From the NCBI GenBank assembly GCA_958510825.1, contig OY294047.1, positions 45,801,365 to 45,865,364 on the forward strand: DNA of 64,000 bases, in the 5' to 3' direction. The translations under genes were made by a program, and so were the position numbers. Origin of the DNA: Brachypterus glaber. Taxonomy: Eukaryota; Arthropoda; Insecta; Coleoptera; Kateretidae. The notes under the pieces are model-generated. The model was not told the DNA's origin. It saw only the letters and a program-made list of their open reading frames with translations, and made no database searches. Of this stretch, positions 1 through 13,600 are shown one piece after another. Position 1 is the first letter of the stretch. Every line of letters starts with the position of its first letter.

Positions 1-1142
1 TTTTAGAATCTATATTTTTTAGGGGCCAAAAGTTCGCCCTAGGCGTACAAAAACGGATATCGGTAAAAAAATGGGGGACCACGCTCATAATAGTGAATCT
101 ACAGTTAATGCACAGGTGAGTTAAATCATACGTCATAATAATTTAGAGTATAGCGAGTAACAGTTGTCAGACCCGGTCCTGGGGGAGGCCGGCAAGCTTT
201 GTAGAAGTTGACAATAAAAAAAAAGTTATAACTTCTAATTGTAATTAATTAAAACTTTGCATAGAAAAAATTACGGGTTCCATTTAAAATCAATACAAAA
301 TATTTCTCAATGTCTCTAGTAAAAAACATTGTAAAGAAAATTTTCCGGTTCTTAATTAACTTGACTTTAAATCAAGTTAACGCGAGCTTGGGCATAATAG
401 TTATTTATGGTACTAGTGGGTAAAGTAAGTAAGAGAAAATTGGCAGCAGTTTTTTTGGCTATTTCCGGAAAACCTAGCGTCATACAAAAATATAATAATG
501 CAAAAAAAACTGTTTTTATTAATGCTTTAGATCCTTCTAATTTTATTTTAATATATTAGGTAATAAAAAACTGTCTGTTTCTTTCATAATAAAAAACTTA
601 TTTGGAGTTACTGCTTTTTAGCTTAGTAATAGTCCCTTTTTTTTGGTGATACCGCAATTTTCATAAGTTTATAACTGCACAAATAAAACTATTTACTTAA
701 ATTTGATTGGTTCAATAAATAGCCCATGGAAATGTACAACTAAGAGTAAGGTTAATTAAAAATCCACAAAAATTGGAGTTACGGCTTTTTAGCTTAGAGG
801 GGCAATACAATTTAACTGTTAAAAAGATCTATTTAAAAATTATTATATCTAGGAAAAATCTTAACCAATGTTCAATTTTAGTGTAAAAGTGTGGTGTGTA
901 ATCCTGGAAGTGCGACCATATCTCCAGAGGTATGTTAATAAGTGATAAATAATAATATTAATTAGTATTTTGTGTAACATGTTTGGAAAATGATAATTTG
1001 TTACCTCCGGTTTTTTTCTAGAAAGAACCATACACGGTTCGCCGTTACTTACTTTTAGTTCTACTTTGGATAACACTCGGTTTTCTTGTACAATTTGTTT
1101 ACTTATGTAAACTAGATGAAACGTTGCAAGCACCCTGTCTAA

Positions 1143-1783
1143 ACATCGGCACTATTGTACACTAGAGCCATCTAGTTTGCAAATTTCAAACTAGGTGTTT
1201 TGTTTGATTTTAAATTCTTTATCTTTAAAACATTATATTCTAGCAAAAAACTGCATATAACATTTTTTATAGGGCTTAAAAAGAGCTTTTATTTAAAATA
1301 TAATTTTTTGAAATCGGGTTATAAATATGTGAGATATGCTAAAAAGACCTTTTACTGCTTTAAACGCCAATATCTCGAAAACAATGCGTTTTAGGAAAAC
1401 GTTGTTTATAACATTTTTTAACCAATTTAAAATTATCTTTTATATAAGTGCTAAATTAACCAAATACAATAATAATTATCTTAATTATAAACAAAAAACG
1501 CTAAAAATAGGAGTTTTACCCTTACCCCCAATCGTTTACCCCCAAAATCTAATCAGCTCTTCGGAATACGATAAGAAACAATATGCAAAAAACCGCAAGT
1601 CGATATCTCATGTAGAAATGGAGTTAGAGAGTTTACACCCAGACAGACAGACGGACGCAAAAATTTTTTTTACTGATGGTCTAAAACGTCGAGAAATGTG
1701 AAAAAAAAACGTGCTCAAAGATTTTGACTTTTCGGCGAAGATTTCAATACATCGGCACTCTTAGTAACACTAAGTGCCGATGT
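1143..1783. repeat. Candidate inverted-repeat element with ACATCGGCACT ends
   Basis: ACATCGGCACT occurs at 1143, again at 1749, and inverted as AGTGCCGATGT at 1773-1783. The last two form a short hairpin. The interior carries CAGACAGACAGACGGACGCA, a phrase common in insect dispersed repeats. A 121-codon open frame inside (1336-1701) looks non-coding. Confidence 0.4.
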
Positions 1784-2042
1784 AATATCAATTTAAAACC
1801 AAAAATCAAATAATCTATTGGGCGTAACGTTTTTTAATATCCAAAACGGGTCAGGCGACACCCGTATCTTTTTAATAAACCAGTTAATTTGAACAAATAT
1901 TTAATTTTCTTGTTTATTAATTGAAAATAAAAGACGGTTCAATATAAAAATACAAAAATATAATATTTTTTTATTGGAGAATCCTCACCTTTTGTGATCA
2001 TTTTTTGAGACACCCTGTATAATTAACTGAGCAGCCATAATA

Positions 2043-2100
2043 TGCGCTTTCGCCAAAATTGTAAAAAATACTTTAGTTTTACAATTCTGGCGAAGGCGCT
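2043..2100. repeat. Compact hairpin, about 24-bp arms
   Basis: GCGCTTTCGCCAAAATTGTA and its inverse (TACAATTCTGGCGAAGGCGC) surround a small loop. The size is pre-miRNA-like but no conserved miRNA is recognised. Confidence 0.6.
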
Positions 2101-2425
2101 TGTTCAGGTTATAATTTTTTCAAAATATATTTCGAAAGGGCATAAAAACAGGTTTCCTTTTTTTGTTTATTTTTCTAATCGAAAAGTGTCGAAATTCATT
2201 CGTTTAATGCTTTTTAAAGACTGTTCTCACCCCTTGGCCCCAGAATTATTGTGTATAACTATGAAATAAGCTTAATCTGAATGTATTAAATGAAATGTAT
2301 ATGACTCGTTAAAAATTGATTTTTTTGAGGCTCATTGACATAGCTTTTGGAGCTTCTAGCACCCAAAGGAACCGGATCCGGATTCTAGCATTTAAAAATA
2401 GCTTAATTTGAATGTACTTTAAGAC

Positions 2426-3055
2426 ATACAGTGCGGTCCAAAAGTCACCCCCCCCCCTTTTAACTTTTGAACGAGTTAAGATATCGACTTCAAATTTAGA
2501 ACTCTTGAATAAGACAACTTAAACTATCTTTTAGCATATATTTGATATTTTCAGCTCTTAAAATGTGGGCAGGGGGGCATGGGGGGACATTTTTTTAAAA
2601 ATGTTTTTTAAGGTTTTGATTTTTAAATTTTTTGTGCTAAAACATTTTTTAAGTTTTTTTTTGTAAATTTTTATTTATGTCAACTAAAATTAGTTTAAAA
2701 GTATAATTAACATTTTTTTATGATGAAATTAGGCATTTTTAAAAAAATATTTGTTTTTTTTTTAGAGGAATTTTGACATTAATACCCATTTTTAACCCCA
2801 TTTTAAACCCAAATTTTTTTTTTTAATGGAGTTAAATGGAGAATTTTATAAGCTTTAAAATGATGTATTACACGACCCCCCTATCCATTTAAAAAAATGT
2901 GCCCCCATGCCCACATTTTAAGAGCTGAAAGTATTAAATATATGCTAAAAGATAGTTTAAGTTGTCTTATTTAAATGTTCCAAATTTGAAGTCGATGTCT
3001 CAACTGGTTCAAAAGTTAAGAGGGGGGGGGGGGTGACTATTGGACCGCTCTGTAT
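2426..3055. repeat. Foldback element, ATACAGWGCGGTCC family, copy 1
   Basis: Long inverted arms run over most of 630 bp, from ATACAGTGCGGTCC through C-rich tracts and AAGACAACTTAAACTATC to the inverse end at 3055. No coding sequence is present. Confidence 0.85.
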
Positions 3056-3094
3056 ATAAAATATAGCCGGGAGCAAATAATGAAATAAAAATGT

Positions 3095-3265
3095 TCACCA
3101 GCTCTCCGACTATAGTACGATCACAACACAAGACTCGTTCTGTCAGTCGTTCTACTCCCCGGTTTTGAAGAATACGTCTCCTAATGACGAGTGATGACCA
3201 GCACTCGGCGAATTTCCAGTACTCGCATAGGCGCCGCGTCGACTCTAGCGTGGATGCGAGGTTTT
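3095..3265. other. GC-normal patch, possible promoter or non-coding exon
   Basis: This stretch has roughly balanced base composition inside very AT-rich DNA and shows no repeat structure. It contains TGTCAGTCGTTC, a match to the arthropod initiator TCAKTY. No long ORF is present. It lies 1.6 kb upstream of the first candidate hexokinase exon and could be a promoter or a 5' non-coding exon, but no strong donor follows it (only a weak GAG|GTTTTA). This is suggestive only. Confidence 0.2.
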
Positions 3266-4278
3266 AAATATTTATATTTTTATTTCTTTTTATCTTGATT
3301 TTTATTAATGATTCCATTTAAATGAGTAAGGTGGGAAACAAAGTTATCGATAAATAAAAATTAAAAGCTTTCGTATTTTTATGTTCACGTTTAATCCCAA
3401 TCAAAAATCCTAATGATGCGGTAATCCAAAAAATAAAATTCGGACTAGCGAGTACATGTATTTTCGCGACACTACTGTAGTACAAATATCCTGAAATGAA
3501 CTCTCTAACGATATACATATATTTAAATGGCAACCTTTAAACGTTCCAATGTCAATGAAAAAAATTAATCTTAACACTTTACAATTTATCAATTAATGTA
3601 GTCGTTTACTGCCTTTTGTACAACAAAGGACGCAACTATGTAGTAGGTACAAGGCCATTTTTCGAGAACTTTCGAACCGTGTTTATAGCGAATTCCCACT
3701 TTAAATTATTAGCAAAATGAGTTAATTAAACGAAAAAACAGTATGAAAACAAGTGTTTAGTAAACACAATACGAAAGTAAGGAAAACAGTTTCTTATGTA
3801 AACATAAATGACTAGTTTTTTAAGGTTATTTTCATTGAACAAAGGATAAACTTGGAAACCATGTGACATTTCTTCAGCTCTAGACACCTCGCTTATATTA
3901 TTCTAAGAAAATTAACATACCTACAAAATTTCGCAGTAATATCTTTTTTCTTTCTTTATAAAAAAAAGGTTTAAAAAAAATATTTTTAAAATTTGAAGGT
4001 AGAAGAAGACCCCTTAAATTTGTTTTCGGCGCCTAAAATACGTAAGAAAAATATAGTGTTTAACCCTTTAGGGGGCAAGAGGTAGAGCGTTGTGGCCCTA
4101 AGTTAAATATGAAATAAACTATATTTTATAAAAGTTTATTAAGTAAATATACATATATCTTAGTACTGACATAATTATATTTTAACCTTTTTTATTGAAT
4201 TAAAAAAAAAAACTACTTCTTTTCTTTATCTTCCCACCTGTTACCGAATTAGTGGCATGCGTATGTCGCAGAGTCCTT

Positions 4279-4373
4279 AGGGGCTCTCCATGTATTACGT
4301 AACGCGCCAGGGGGGATAGGGGGGTCAATTTTTTTTTTGAAAAATTGCGTTACGTAATATATGGACAGCCCCT
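4279..4373. mobile_element. Short hairpin MITE with TTACGTAACGC arms
   Basis: A 95-bp hairpin whose ends are AGGGGCT and AGCCCCT, with ATTACGTAACGC inside and its inverse on the other arm. A half copy lies at 13380-13412. Confidence 0.7.
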
Positions 4374-4589
4374 TCACAGATGTCAGCAGTATACTAATAA
4401 TTTAAAATAATTAAGGGAATAAATTTTATTGCTGGGCACAGCTTTGGAAGGAATATAAAGTCGGTGGGAAGATAGTATCCCAGACACCTAAAGCGTTAAG
4501 AGTAAAAGACATTAAATTTTTTGTGTGCCGGTAAAATTAATATTAATGCCCCTGTTCTACTTAGGGCATTTTACACATGTCGTCAGTAA

Positions 4590-4828
4590 ATAAACTGTCC
4601 CGCGCGTAGGGAGGGAACTTAACAAAAACACAATCAAAAGAACTGATAAAATAAGGAAGCGGTCAGCGCGTTTGCTTCAGTTTTGTGTGTGCCTTCGAGG
4701 ATTTCTAATCGCGTCTCGGTTACCTTTATTATCAATTAATAAAAAAAAATAAAAAAATAAATTAAAACAGAATCAAGCGGTTGGTTGCAACCGAGTGAAG
4801 AAAAAAAGGTTTCTAAGCTTGTTTGAAA
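4590..4828 (+). promoter_or_regulatory. Candidate promoter and 5'UTR of hexokinase first exon 1A
   Basis: The sequence before the ATG at 4829 is less AT-rich than its surroundings, with CCGCGCGTAGGGAGGG near 4600. It contains an initiator-like TCAGTT at 4677-4682, which would give a 5'UTR of about 150 nt. No TATA box or downstream promoter element in register is evident. The call rests on position and composition. Confidence 0.35.
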
Positions 4829-4921
4829 ATGAGATATACGCGCATTTTCGATTACGTCAATGATTTGGGCCGGTTTGACGATGGTTTGGATTTCATGCTC
4901 GACTTTGAAGTCTCAAATGAG
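4829..4921 (+). CDS. Hexokinase candidate first coding exon 1A
   Basis: An ATG opens 31 codons that begin [14 protein letters not shown] and end FEVSNE, followed by the donor GTAAAT at 4922. The exon ends in phase 0, as needed to join the common exon at 36496, which starts with ITELCKDL. The last five codons (E-V-S-N-E) align with the end of exon 1C (E-V-S-D-K), including identical GAA GTC codons, which is good evidence that both are alternative first exons of the same gene. The N-terminus is acidic, without a signal peptide or membrane segment. The intron would be 31.6 kb. No transcript evidence is available. Confidence 0.6.
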
Positions 4922-7591
4922 GTAAATTTTTATACATATATTTTTTTTTCGTATACCTATATTTACTGAATACTGTTCAAGAAAACGTATAAAAATTTTA
5001 ACCGCAAAAACAATCAAAAAAAAATTGATTAATAAACAAAATATTTTGTTATTTTTTTGAATATTTCTTTAAAATTATAACCGCGAAAGTAATCAACTTT
5101 ACAAAAATTAAGGGTCTTTTCAAATATTTCGCCACATTTATCAGTTATAATTAAAGATATTATGTTTTTTTTTTTTAATTGTATAGTTAAAGAGTTGTTT
5201 GAGTCCCTAACGTCGTCTTTTTTTTATTATTTTGCTTTAAGGACTAGTTTTTTATGATTAAAAGTAAGTAAAATATCTTAATTTTCAGTTAAATATACTA
5301 AAAACAAAACAAAAAAAAATGGCGATGTTAGGCACTCAAGCAACTCGATATATCAATATTATATATTTATCTATATTTATATATTTATCAATGCTTTGAC
5401 TCATTATTATACTATTCACAGCGCCTGCGCTTGAACAGTATTATACCGTAGTTTCAAATTTTCAAAAAAATTCAAAAATCGTCATAGATAAAAAATTCTT
5501 GGATATAAATTTGTTGAGAAAATAAGCAACTTTTTTTTCAAATGTCCGTCTGTCTGTCCGTCCGTCTGTATGCGTCTGTCCGATGTCACGATTTTTGTAG
5601 ACACGATAACTCAAGAACGAATAATCCGATCGAATTGAAATTTTCAGGAAAAATCAAGTTCTATGAGGGGAAGATCCCTATTGTTTTTGAAAGCAATCCC
5701 CCAAAAACAAAAAAGTTATGGGGGGTTAAACTTTCTAAAAAATTGAAAAATGCTGAAAGAAAATTCCGATTAAAGTAATTTTTTCAGGAAAAAGTACTTT
5801 TATTATAAGGATCAATTCTACCAACAAAAAAAAATGAAAGTTTTTGATTTTTTTTAAAGATATTCTAGAATTTTTTTTTTGAAAAAAGATTTTTTTTTTT
5901 AATGTTATGCCCATGTTAATGGTATAGGAAAATAGCGTTACAAGGGGGGGGTGTAGGGGTCCAAAATGATCAAAATTTGCGTTACATAATACTTGAACGT
6001 TACCTAACATATTCACAGTAGCACACAGTAATTATTTAAAAAGCAAATAACTTTTTACTCAGAAATCTGTTTAAATTAATAAAACATTGATAAGACAAGT
6101 CAACATGAATTTTGTGCCTGGGATTAGTGTGTACGTAATTACTATAGGTTTAGTGATGGAAATCCGAAAAAAAAATAATATTTCATGAAAAAGTTTGCTT
6201 TTGTAGCCAGGAAAACATTATTTACGAGATTATTTCAAAATTTAAGAAAATCTATGACTTATTCATTTGTTAAGGGAACGTTCAAGTATTACGTAACGCA
6301 AAATATGGCCATTTTTGACCCCCACCCCCCCATGTAACGCGGCGTAACATTTTAGAGACCCCCCACCCCGCCCCCCATTTGTTACGTAACATTTTTTTTT
6401 ACAAAAAGTTATTGCTTCCCTGGTTTAACCCAAAACCGGTCCGATGTAATTTCCGCAACCGGTTAACCGAAAACCGGTTATTGGCTATGGTTTTCCATCT
6501 CTTATTTGTTTTTGTTTAGAGGATTTAGTGAACTGTTAACCACGCCGTGTGCAATTAAATTTGCAAGGAATCCGTTTCTTTAGGCCTGAATCATTTGTAA
6601 AAACGTGATCCAATAAACATTATATAAGAAGTTTATTGGTGACCTTAGATATGTTAATAACTTTTAAAATGGTGGGTATAGGTCTTTGTCCTTCAGAAAA
6701 ACACGTTTTATAACTTGCCGACGTTTCGAAAAATTTATTTTCTTCTTCAGGGCTTGTTAAAGATGGAAAACCACCTTTAACAAGCCCTGAGGAAGAAAAT
6801 AAATTTTTCGAAACGTCCGCAAGTTATAAAACGTGTTTTTCTGAAAGACAAAGACCTATACCCACCATTTTAAAAGTCATTAACATTTTATAAGTTTTAA
6901 GTCTTACGTAACACTTAAAACCCCCCTCTGTAACGCGGCGTAACGTTTTCGAGACCCCCTCACCCCCCCCCCTAGCGCGAATACTTGAACGCCTAAACAA
7001 CCAAAACAAATATATTTTTATATTTATTTAATAACTTTAATTATTATATTAGTAAACAAAATTATAAAAAAAAGTTTAGAAATGAAGCCTTGTACTCTTC
7101 CTATTATGTTCATAAGTACTTTCTCTGACTAAACCCCAAATATAGTCCCCCATCATATTTTCATTACTAATATTTATTTTTTTCTCTAAAACGCTGTAAG
7201 TCTCCATCGATTTGACTACTGAAGTCATAAATACATATTTAAAGGATCATTCTCTATTTTTTTTTAAATTAAAAAGCCCAAACAATTTAAAGGTTGGTTT
7301 AAAAAAAATTAAAAAAAAAATTTTTTTTTGATTTTTTGTTTTGTATGTATGGGTAGATATATATTTTTTTCAAAATGTATTTTTTTATTTATTTATTTAT
7401 TTTTTATTTATTTATTTTCTTTAATAAAATATTACATATCTTAAATATATTATAAATTAATTTTCACACTAGGCTTAGCCTGTATTGTGAAATAAACATA
7501 TTAACTTTATTTTTATAATAATCAAAATCATGAACATATATATAAAAAAAAAATCAGATAAAGTATATTATAATAAAGAGAGAGAAATAGT

Positions 7592-7635
<44 letters not shown>

Positions 7636-7636
7636 T

Positions 7637-7694
<58 letters not shown>

Positions 7695-10600
7695 GATAAG
7701 ATAAGATTAAAAATATGTACAAAGTTAATAAACCGAACATTATTAAAACAATCTTTTAATATTATTACTGTTTTCTTTTACATATATTCTTAATTCCCGC
7801 TTTAACCTAATTTGATTAGTATTATTCTTAATACGAACAGGAAGTGGATTGTAGAGTTTTGGTCCCAAATAAAAAATAAATCTCTGTAAAAATGACTTTT
7901 TATACAGCGGTACGTTTATGTGTTCATTACTTGCTGAACGTGTTGTAATGTTTCCTGTTTGCCTGTTACTTATATTATTACAAGTCCAAGTTATAGCTTT
8001 ATAGGCATAAAGTTCCCTTATATCAAATAGTCCTGTTTCTTGATATAAACGTTCAGTGGAGTGCCTGCGATCTTTTTGTAAAAGTATTTTGAGTATTGTA
8101 TTCTGTGCAACCTGAAGAGCTTCCAGAGTATTGTGGTACAAACCACCCCATACAGTAATACAATATTGTAGAATTGACTGAGCAAAGGCGTAATATACGG
8201 TGATACAATTTTTTTCGCTTAAGAAGCATCTTAATTCCAGGAAGACATATATCAACTTTCTGAGCCTTTTAACTAAAGCCTCTGTGTGTTCTTTCCATTT
8301 CAAGTGTTGATCAATTATAACACCCAGGTATTTTATAAAAGAGCTTCTTTCAATGTAAGTACTGCGATCAGGCAAGTATATTTTATCTGTTACTGGTTGA
8401 TCAACACCTGTAATGGAAAATGTTATAAATTTAGTTTTTGAAGTATTCAGGCTCAGAGAGTTGATGCTTAGCCAATCGATAATTTCCTTTAAAACTTTAG
8501 AAGCTTGTTCATATACACTGCTCCAAGACTCACCCGCAAGAATAACGGCTGTGTCATCAGCATATGATAGAATTTTGCAGTTTTTAATAGTACTAAGCAA
8601 ATTATTTATGTAAATTAGAAACAACAATGGTCCTAAAACGGTTCCTTGTGGAATGCCTGTACTAACTTGTTCTGGGTTGCTTAAAACATCATTTACTTTG
8701 ACACGCTGTACTCTATTGGTAAGGTAGTCCCGGAGCAGTACGTATGCCGTTCCTTTTATACCAACAAGGTTAAGTTTTTTTAGTAAAATTTTGTGATCAA
8801 CCGTATCGAACGCCTTTGCTAAATCTAAGAAGATTGCGAGGCATTTTTTATTGTTTTGTATACTTGTCACTACAGAATTAGTAAATTTAATAACAGCGTC
8901 TTCAGTGCTAATGTTTTCTCTAAAACCGAATTGATTAGCGTTTAGGATATTATTTTCTTTTAAATATCCATTTAGTCTCTTTTTTAAAGAATATTCAAAT
9001 ATTTTTCCAAAATTATTTATCACTGAAATGGGCCTATAATTTGTGGGGTTTGTTTTCTCACCTGATTTGTATATGGGCGTTATCACTGATTCCTTCCACT
9101 GAGAAGGTATTTTGCCCGTCAAAAATGATAAATTAATTATATGTTCCAAAGGTTGCACAAAATACAAATGAAAGGTTTTAATTAGGGAAGCAGGGATCCC
9201 ATCCGGACCTGGAGCGGATTGATTTTTTAATTTAGAAATGAATAAAATAATTTCGTTTTGATTTACAGGGTCTAATAGGAAAGTAGCGTTTACTTTGTCG
9301 TCAGCCGGTGTCGAAGTTCCATCCCTGTGTATTTTTTCAGCCATTTTTCTACCAATATTGACAAAAAATTTATTTATAAAATTTGCTTTTTCTTTTTTGT
9401 CATTTATGTTTTTACCTTTTTCATCAATTAAATTACTAAAATTGCAACTTTTTTTTGTTTTTTTATTGCATGCCTCGTTAATTGTGTTCCAAATTTTTTT
9501 CGTGTTATTTTTTGCTTGATCTATTTTATTTTTAAAATAATTATCTTTTGTTGTTCTTATTAATGATCTTAATAGATTTCTAAATTGGGTATAAGAAAAC
9601 TTATTTTCGTTGGAGGGATTACGAATAACTTTTTTTTTTAAATTATCTCTTTTTTGTATTGATACAAGAATTCCATTTGTTATCCATGGTTTGAGTTTAC
9701 GAAGCTTGCTGCTTATTTTTATTGTTTTTGTAGAATGTTCTATATAACTCTTAACTTTATTTATAAAAAGGGTGTAGGACGCTTCGACACTGTCCGACGA
9801 CAAAACATCGGCCCAGCTTTCTTTTTTAAGACGATCTTCTAATAATGTGTGGTCTAATTTACTTTTTGTGTAATTCTTATTTTGATTTGTGTCATTTTTA
9901 CATTGATTTAATTTTATTGATAGAAATGGAGTGTAGTGATCAGTTAAATCCGTATGAAAGACATAACCTTCAATTTTTAATTTATTTTTAATTGACAAAT
10001 TATTTATTTTTACAAAAAAATGGTCAATAATTGAGACGCTTTCCTTTACCCTAGTTGGTTTATTTATATAGGATAAGAAGCCCGCTTGCGAAAATGTATA
10101 TATATAGTCACTTACATGGCTATCAAGTTGATCTAAGAGATTAAAATTAATATCGCCTAAGAAAATTTCCATGTTTTCAAGAATTGAATTTTGTAAGTAA
10201 TTATTAAGATCAGTAACAAATAATTTTTTATCTGAACCGTAAGAACGATAAGTTGCTGTCAGTCCTATTTTTAAATTTAAACTATTAGAATTAATTAAAA
10301 CCCTTAAAAAATTTGTTTCTGTTTGCGGAACAATATGAATATCAGCATTTAGACTATCCCTCGTATAAATTACAAAACCATCATTCCGGTTAAAGCGCGA
10401 ATTGTTGTAATATAATGTAAAATTAGGTATCGTAAAAGAATCAATATTATCCACACATCGCGTCTCTGAAAGAGCAATAATGTCTAAATTATCTATATTA
10501 AACAATTGAAGATATACTAAAAGCTCATTAAAATTTTTCCTAAGACCTCTTATATTAAAATGTATTATATTTAAAACTCTCTTACCACCAATTTCATTTA

Positions 10601-13600
10601 ACCCTTCCTCAATATTTTCATATTCTAATGTATTAATTTGTTCAAGGTCATCTATCTCCTCCATTATATCCATTCTCTCTGTTACACTTAAAACTTACAA
10701 ACTAACTAGATAACTAAAAAGTCTTGAAAAAAATAAAGCTCATAAATTTAAATTTATAAGGATACTACATAGTACAATCGCTCAACTAGTTTCCTACTAT
10801 TCTAGTAATTCTAAGGTATATTTTATTATATCATCTAAACCTTTTAACATAACATTCTTCTTATTAATTTCCACATAAATATTCCCGTTGTATGGCCATA
10901 TTCTACGCCCTTTCAACTTTTTATTAATACAGACTTTTGTATAAAATCTAAAAAAAAAATATTCTCATATGTCTTACCGATACAAAGCTATGATTTTTTT
11001 TTTGAATATTTATCGAAAATTTAAAAAGCAAAATTTTTAAGGGTCGTATTTTCCATGAAGTTTGCAACGTTTTTTTGCATCGAAAATACAAATAGTATAT
11101 TAAAGCACTTGTTCCATAACACGTCTTTAGCGCACTAGTACTTTGGAAAACTCGACGCAAGCGGCTTGTTTTCTATTGTACTCGTGCACTAAAAATATAT
11201 GCTAGTAGTTTAATATACTATTTGAATTTTCGATGCAAAAAAACGTTGCAAACTTCAGCTTCATTATTTTCCAAAAATTTTAAAATTTTAAAAAATCCTT
11301 TAAACGGCATTATATTGGAGTATAGTACTACAACATATCCAAAATTCAAAAAAATCTAAAAAAAAGTCGCGACCACTGATTTGAAATGGAATTACTCTAT
11401 TATTACTGCCAATATTACAAAAGCAAACTATAAAGAGAATGTGGGTGTTTTTCCATTATTTTAAAGCATGGAAAATAAAAAAAATCATAAAATAAACCCA
11501 GCAATGAACTAGAATACGCATACCGTTAATATAAAGTATCGCCAACATCTCGGTTTGTTTGTAAACAAATAGTAGGTATATTCAGGCCTGAACAATAACA
11601 GTTTCCAGTAACTGTTATTGTTGTCTATTAGAACAAAGCTGTGCGAGTAAGACAGACAAATGTATATGTTGACTACGTTTTTGTCAGTTTTTACAAATGA
11701 AATGCCTATTCTAGAGAGAAGAGTTATTAGTTCGTTGAAACCCCGGGCACAAGAAAAAAAATTTGTTGACTTGTGTAATGATTTGCAAATCCAATTTATA
11801 TAAAAAATATTTAAATTAGTTAAACTTCAAGTTTTATTTTTTTTTAACGATTTCAGGAATTTTAATTGTCTCATTTGCATTGTGGTTTACATGGTTTGTT
11901 TTGTTTTTGCACTGTAATTATTTAAACTGCATTATAATTGTTTTCCAAGTAAATTAAAAATAATTAATTAATTATTAATATGTAACTAACTATTTTCGTA
12001 AAGGTATACTTACATAGGGGAACCTGGGGCAGAACGGGCTAGGGGGCGGAACGGTATGGAGCTTTTATCGGGCGAGGATGTGTGGCGCCAATTTTAAAAT
12101 AAATCTAAATAATTTTTATCACAAAATTTTGACTTAACTGGCTATTAACCTATAACCTATAGATATATATTATACAATACATTAGGTTTGTTCGGGATAA
12201 GCTAGAATCAGTTCTGGACTACTGTTTATTGGTTATTTAAAGTCAATAGGTAACAAGGATTAAACCTCCATAGGTCGGAACCAGTTCTAAACAGTTTATA
12301 ACTCGAATCCCGAACAAGCCTGTTTACTGTAAATGCAACAGTTTCAGTCGAAAATAATATTAGATTTGTAGCTCTTAAGAGACCAACAATTGTTAGTCTG
12401 TTAGCATGATTATTTCCTTAGTGCTAAAAAAATTTTAAAAAATTATTATAACAATGATTAATTGTTAGCTTAATATTTAAACATTTGAATATTATATATA
12501 TATATGCTTAATTATGAAATTGAAGTTTGCAACGTTTTTTTGCATCGAAAATTCAAATTAGTATATTAAAGTACTAGTTTCATAACATACGTTTTTAGCG
12601 CACGAGTACAAGTTTAGAAAACAAGCCGATTGCGGCGAGTTTTCTAAAGTACTAGTGCGCTAAAATCGTATTATGGAATAAGTGCTTTAATATACTATTT
12701 GAATTTTCGATGCAAAAAAACGTTGCAAACTTCAGCTTCATGCTTAATTTTAGTTTTATAGTTTGATTGGAGGGGGGCTTAGCAAAATTTGGAGGGGGGG
12801 CTAATCCCCCCCAAGCCCTCCCCACTAGTTACGCCTATGATGTCGAAGCTCTGAGAACATGTTTTAAAGAGTTTGTTAATGACATTTTCTGACACTTAAA
12901 GTCAGAAACTCTAACCAAACATGTCATTAGTCATAAAAATTCATTCATAAAGTTTTCAGTGTTTCAATGTTTCATAAATTCCTGTTGATAATTTTTATAG
13001 CAATACTCCATTTTTTCTTAAAAACTAACCTGTATATGTGTAGAGTGTGCCCCAATTTAACTGAACAAATATCCACAGAAACCTCCTGTGAAAACATTAA
13101 TAAAAGTTATGAAAATTTAAAAACCCCCTGTGAAAATTTAAACAAATATGTTGAAAATTTGGAACCCAGTCGTGAGGTAAGAAAAATTACACGAAAATAT
13201 TTTTTTGGCAACACAGACTAATTTTTTAATGGTACTACACCTATAGAGGACATAACTTTAAACGAATTAAAATTGAAGCAGTTATAAATTATAACTTATA
13301 ATGCACAAGAAGCTATCTATTGACATTCATATTTCTAGTGTGTAAAATAATACTAGGCACAACAAAAAAATTCAAAAAAATGCGTTACGTAATAAATGGA
13401 CAGCCCCTAAATCAAAACAGGCTAAGGTATTTAAATTGCAAAATACGACTATGTCAACGCCCTCATTGACGCTCCCTGCAACGTAGAAAAATGTAATTTT
13501 TAATTTATCAAGATTAATTGCAACTCATTGACTATTAATATACATAAAAACTCAATGTTAAACAGAAGTTATTTAATTTTTTATTACCAATAAAAAAGAT

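Larger units (their letters stand above)
7380..10949 (-). mobile_element. Non-LTR retrotransposon (LINE), 5'-truncated in ORF1, intact ORF2
   Basis: The element is read on the - strand. It begins inside ORF1 (remnant to 10797), has a 123-bp inter-ORF spacer and an intact ORF2 (10673-7743). Its 3' region contains a (CT)n microsatellite and an A-rich tail of AAATAAATAAAT units at about 7430-7380. The two-ORF layout and protein motifs fit the Jockey/CR1/L2 group of elements; the exact clade is not determined. No clear target-site duplication was found. It lies in the presumed first intron of hexokinase, antisense to it. Confidence 0.85.

Noticed and set aside
1336..1701. 121-codon open frame on the + strand
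   Set aside because: It lies in an inverted-repeat element containing a CAGACAGACAGACGG tract; the composition is that of AT-rich non-coding DNA.
7528..7740. Ser-Leu repeat open frame
   Set aside because: It is produced by the (GA)n tract in the LINE 3'UTR.
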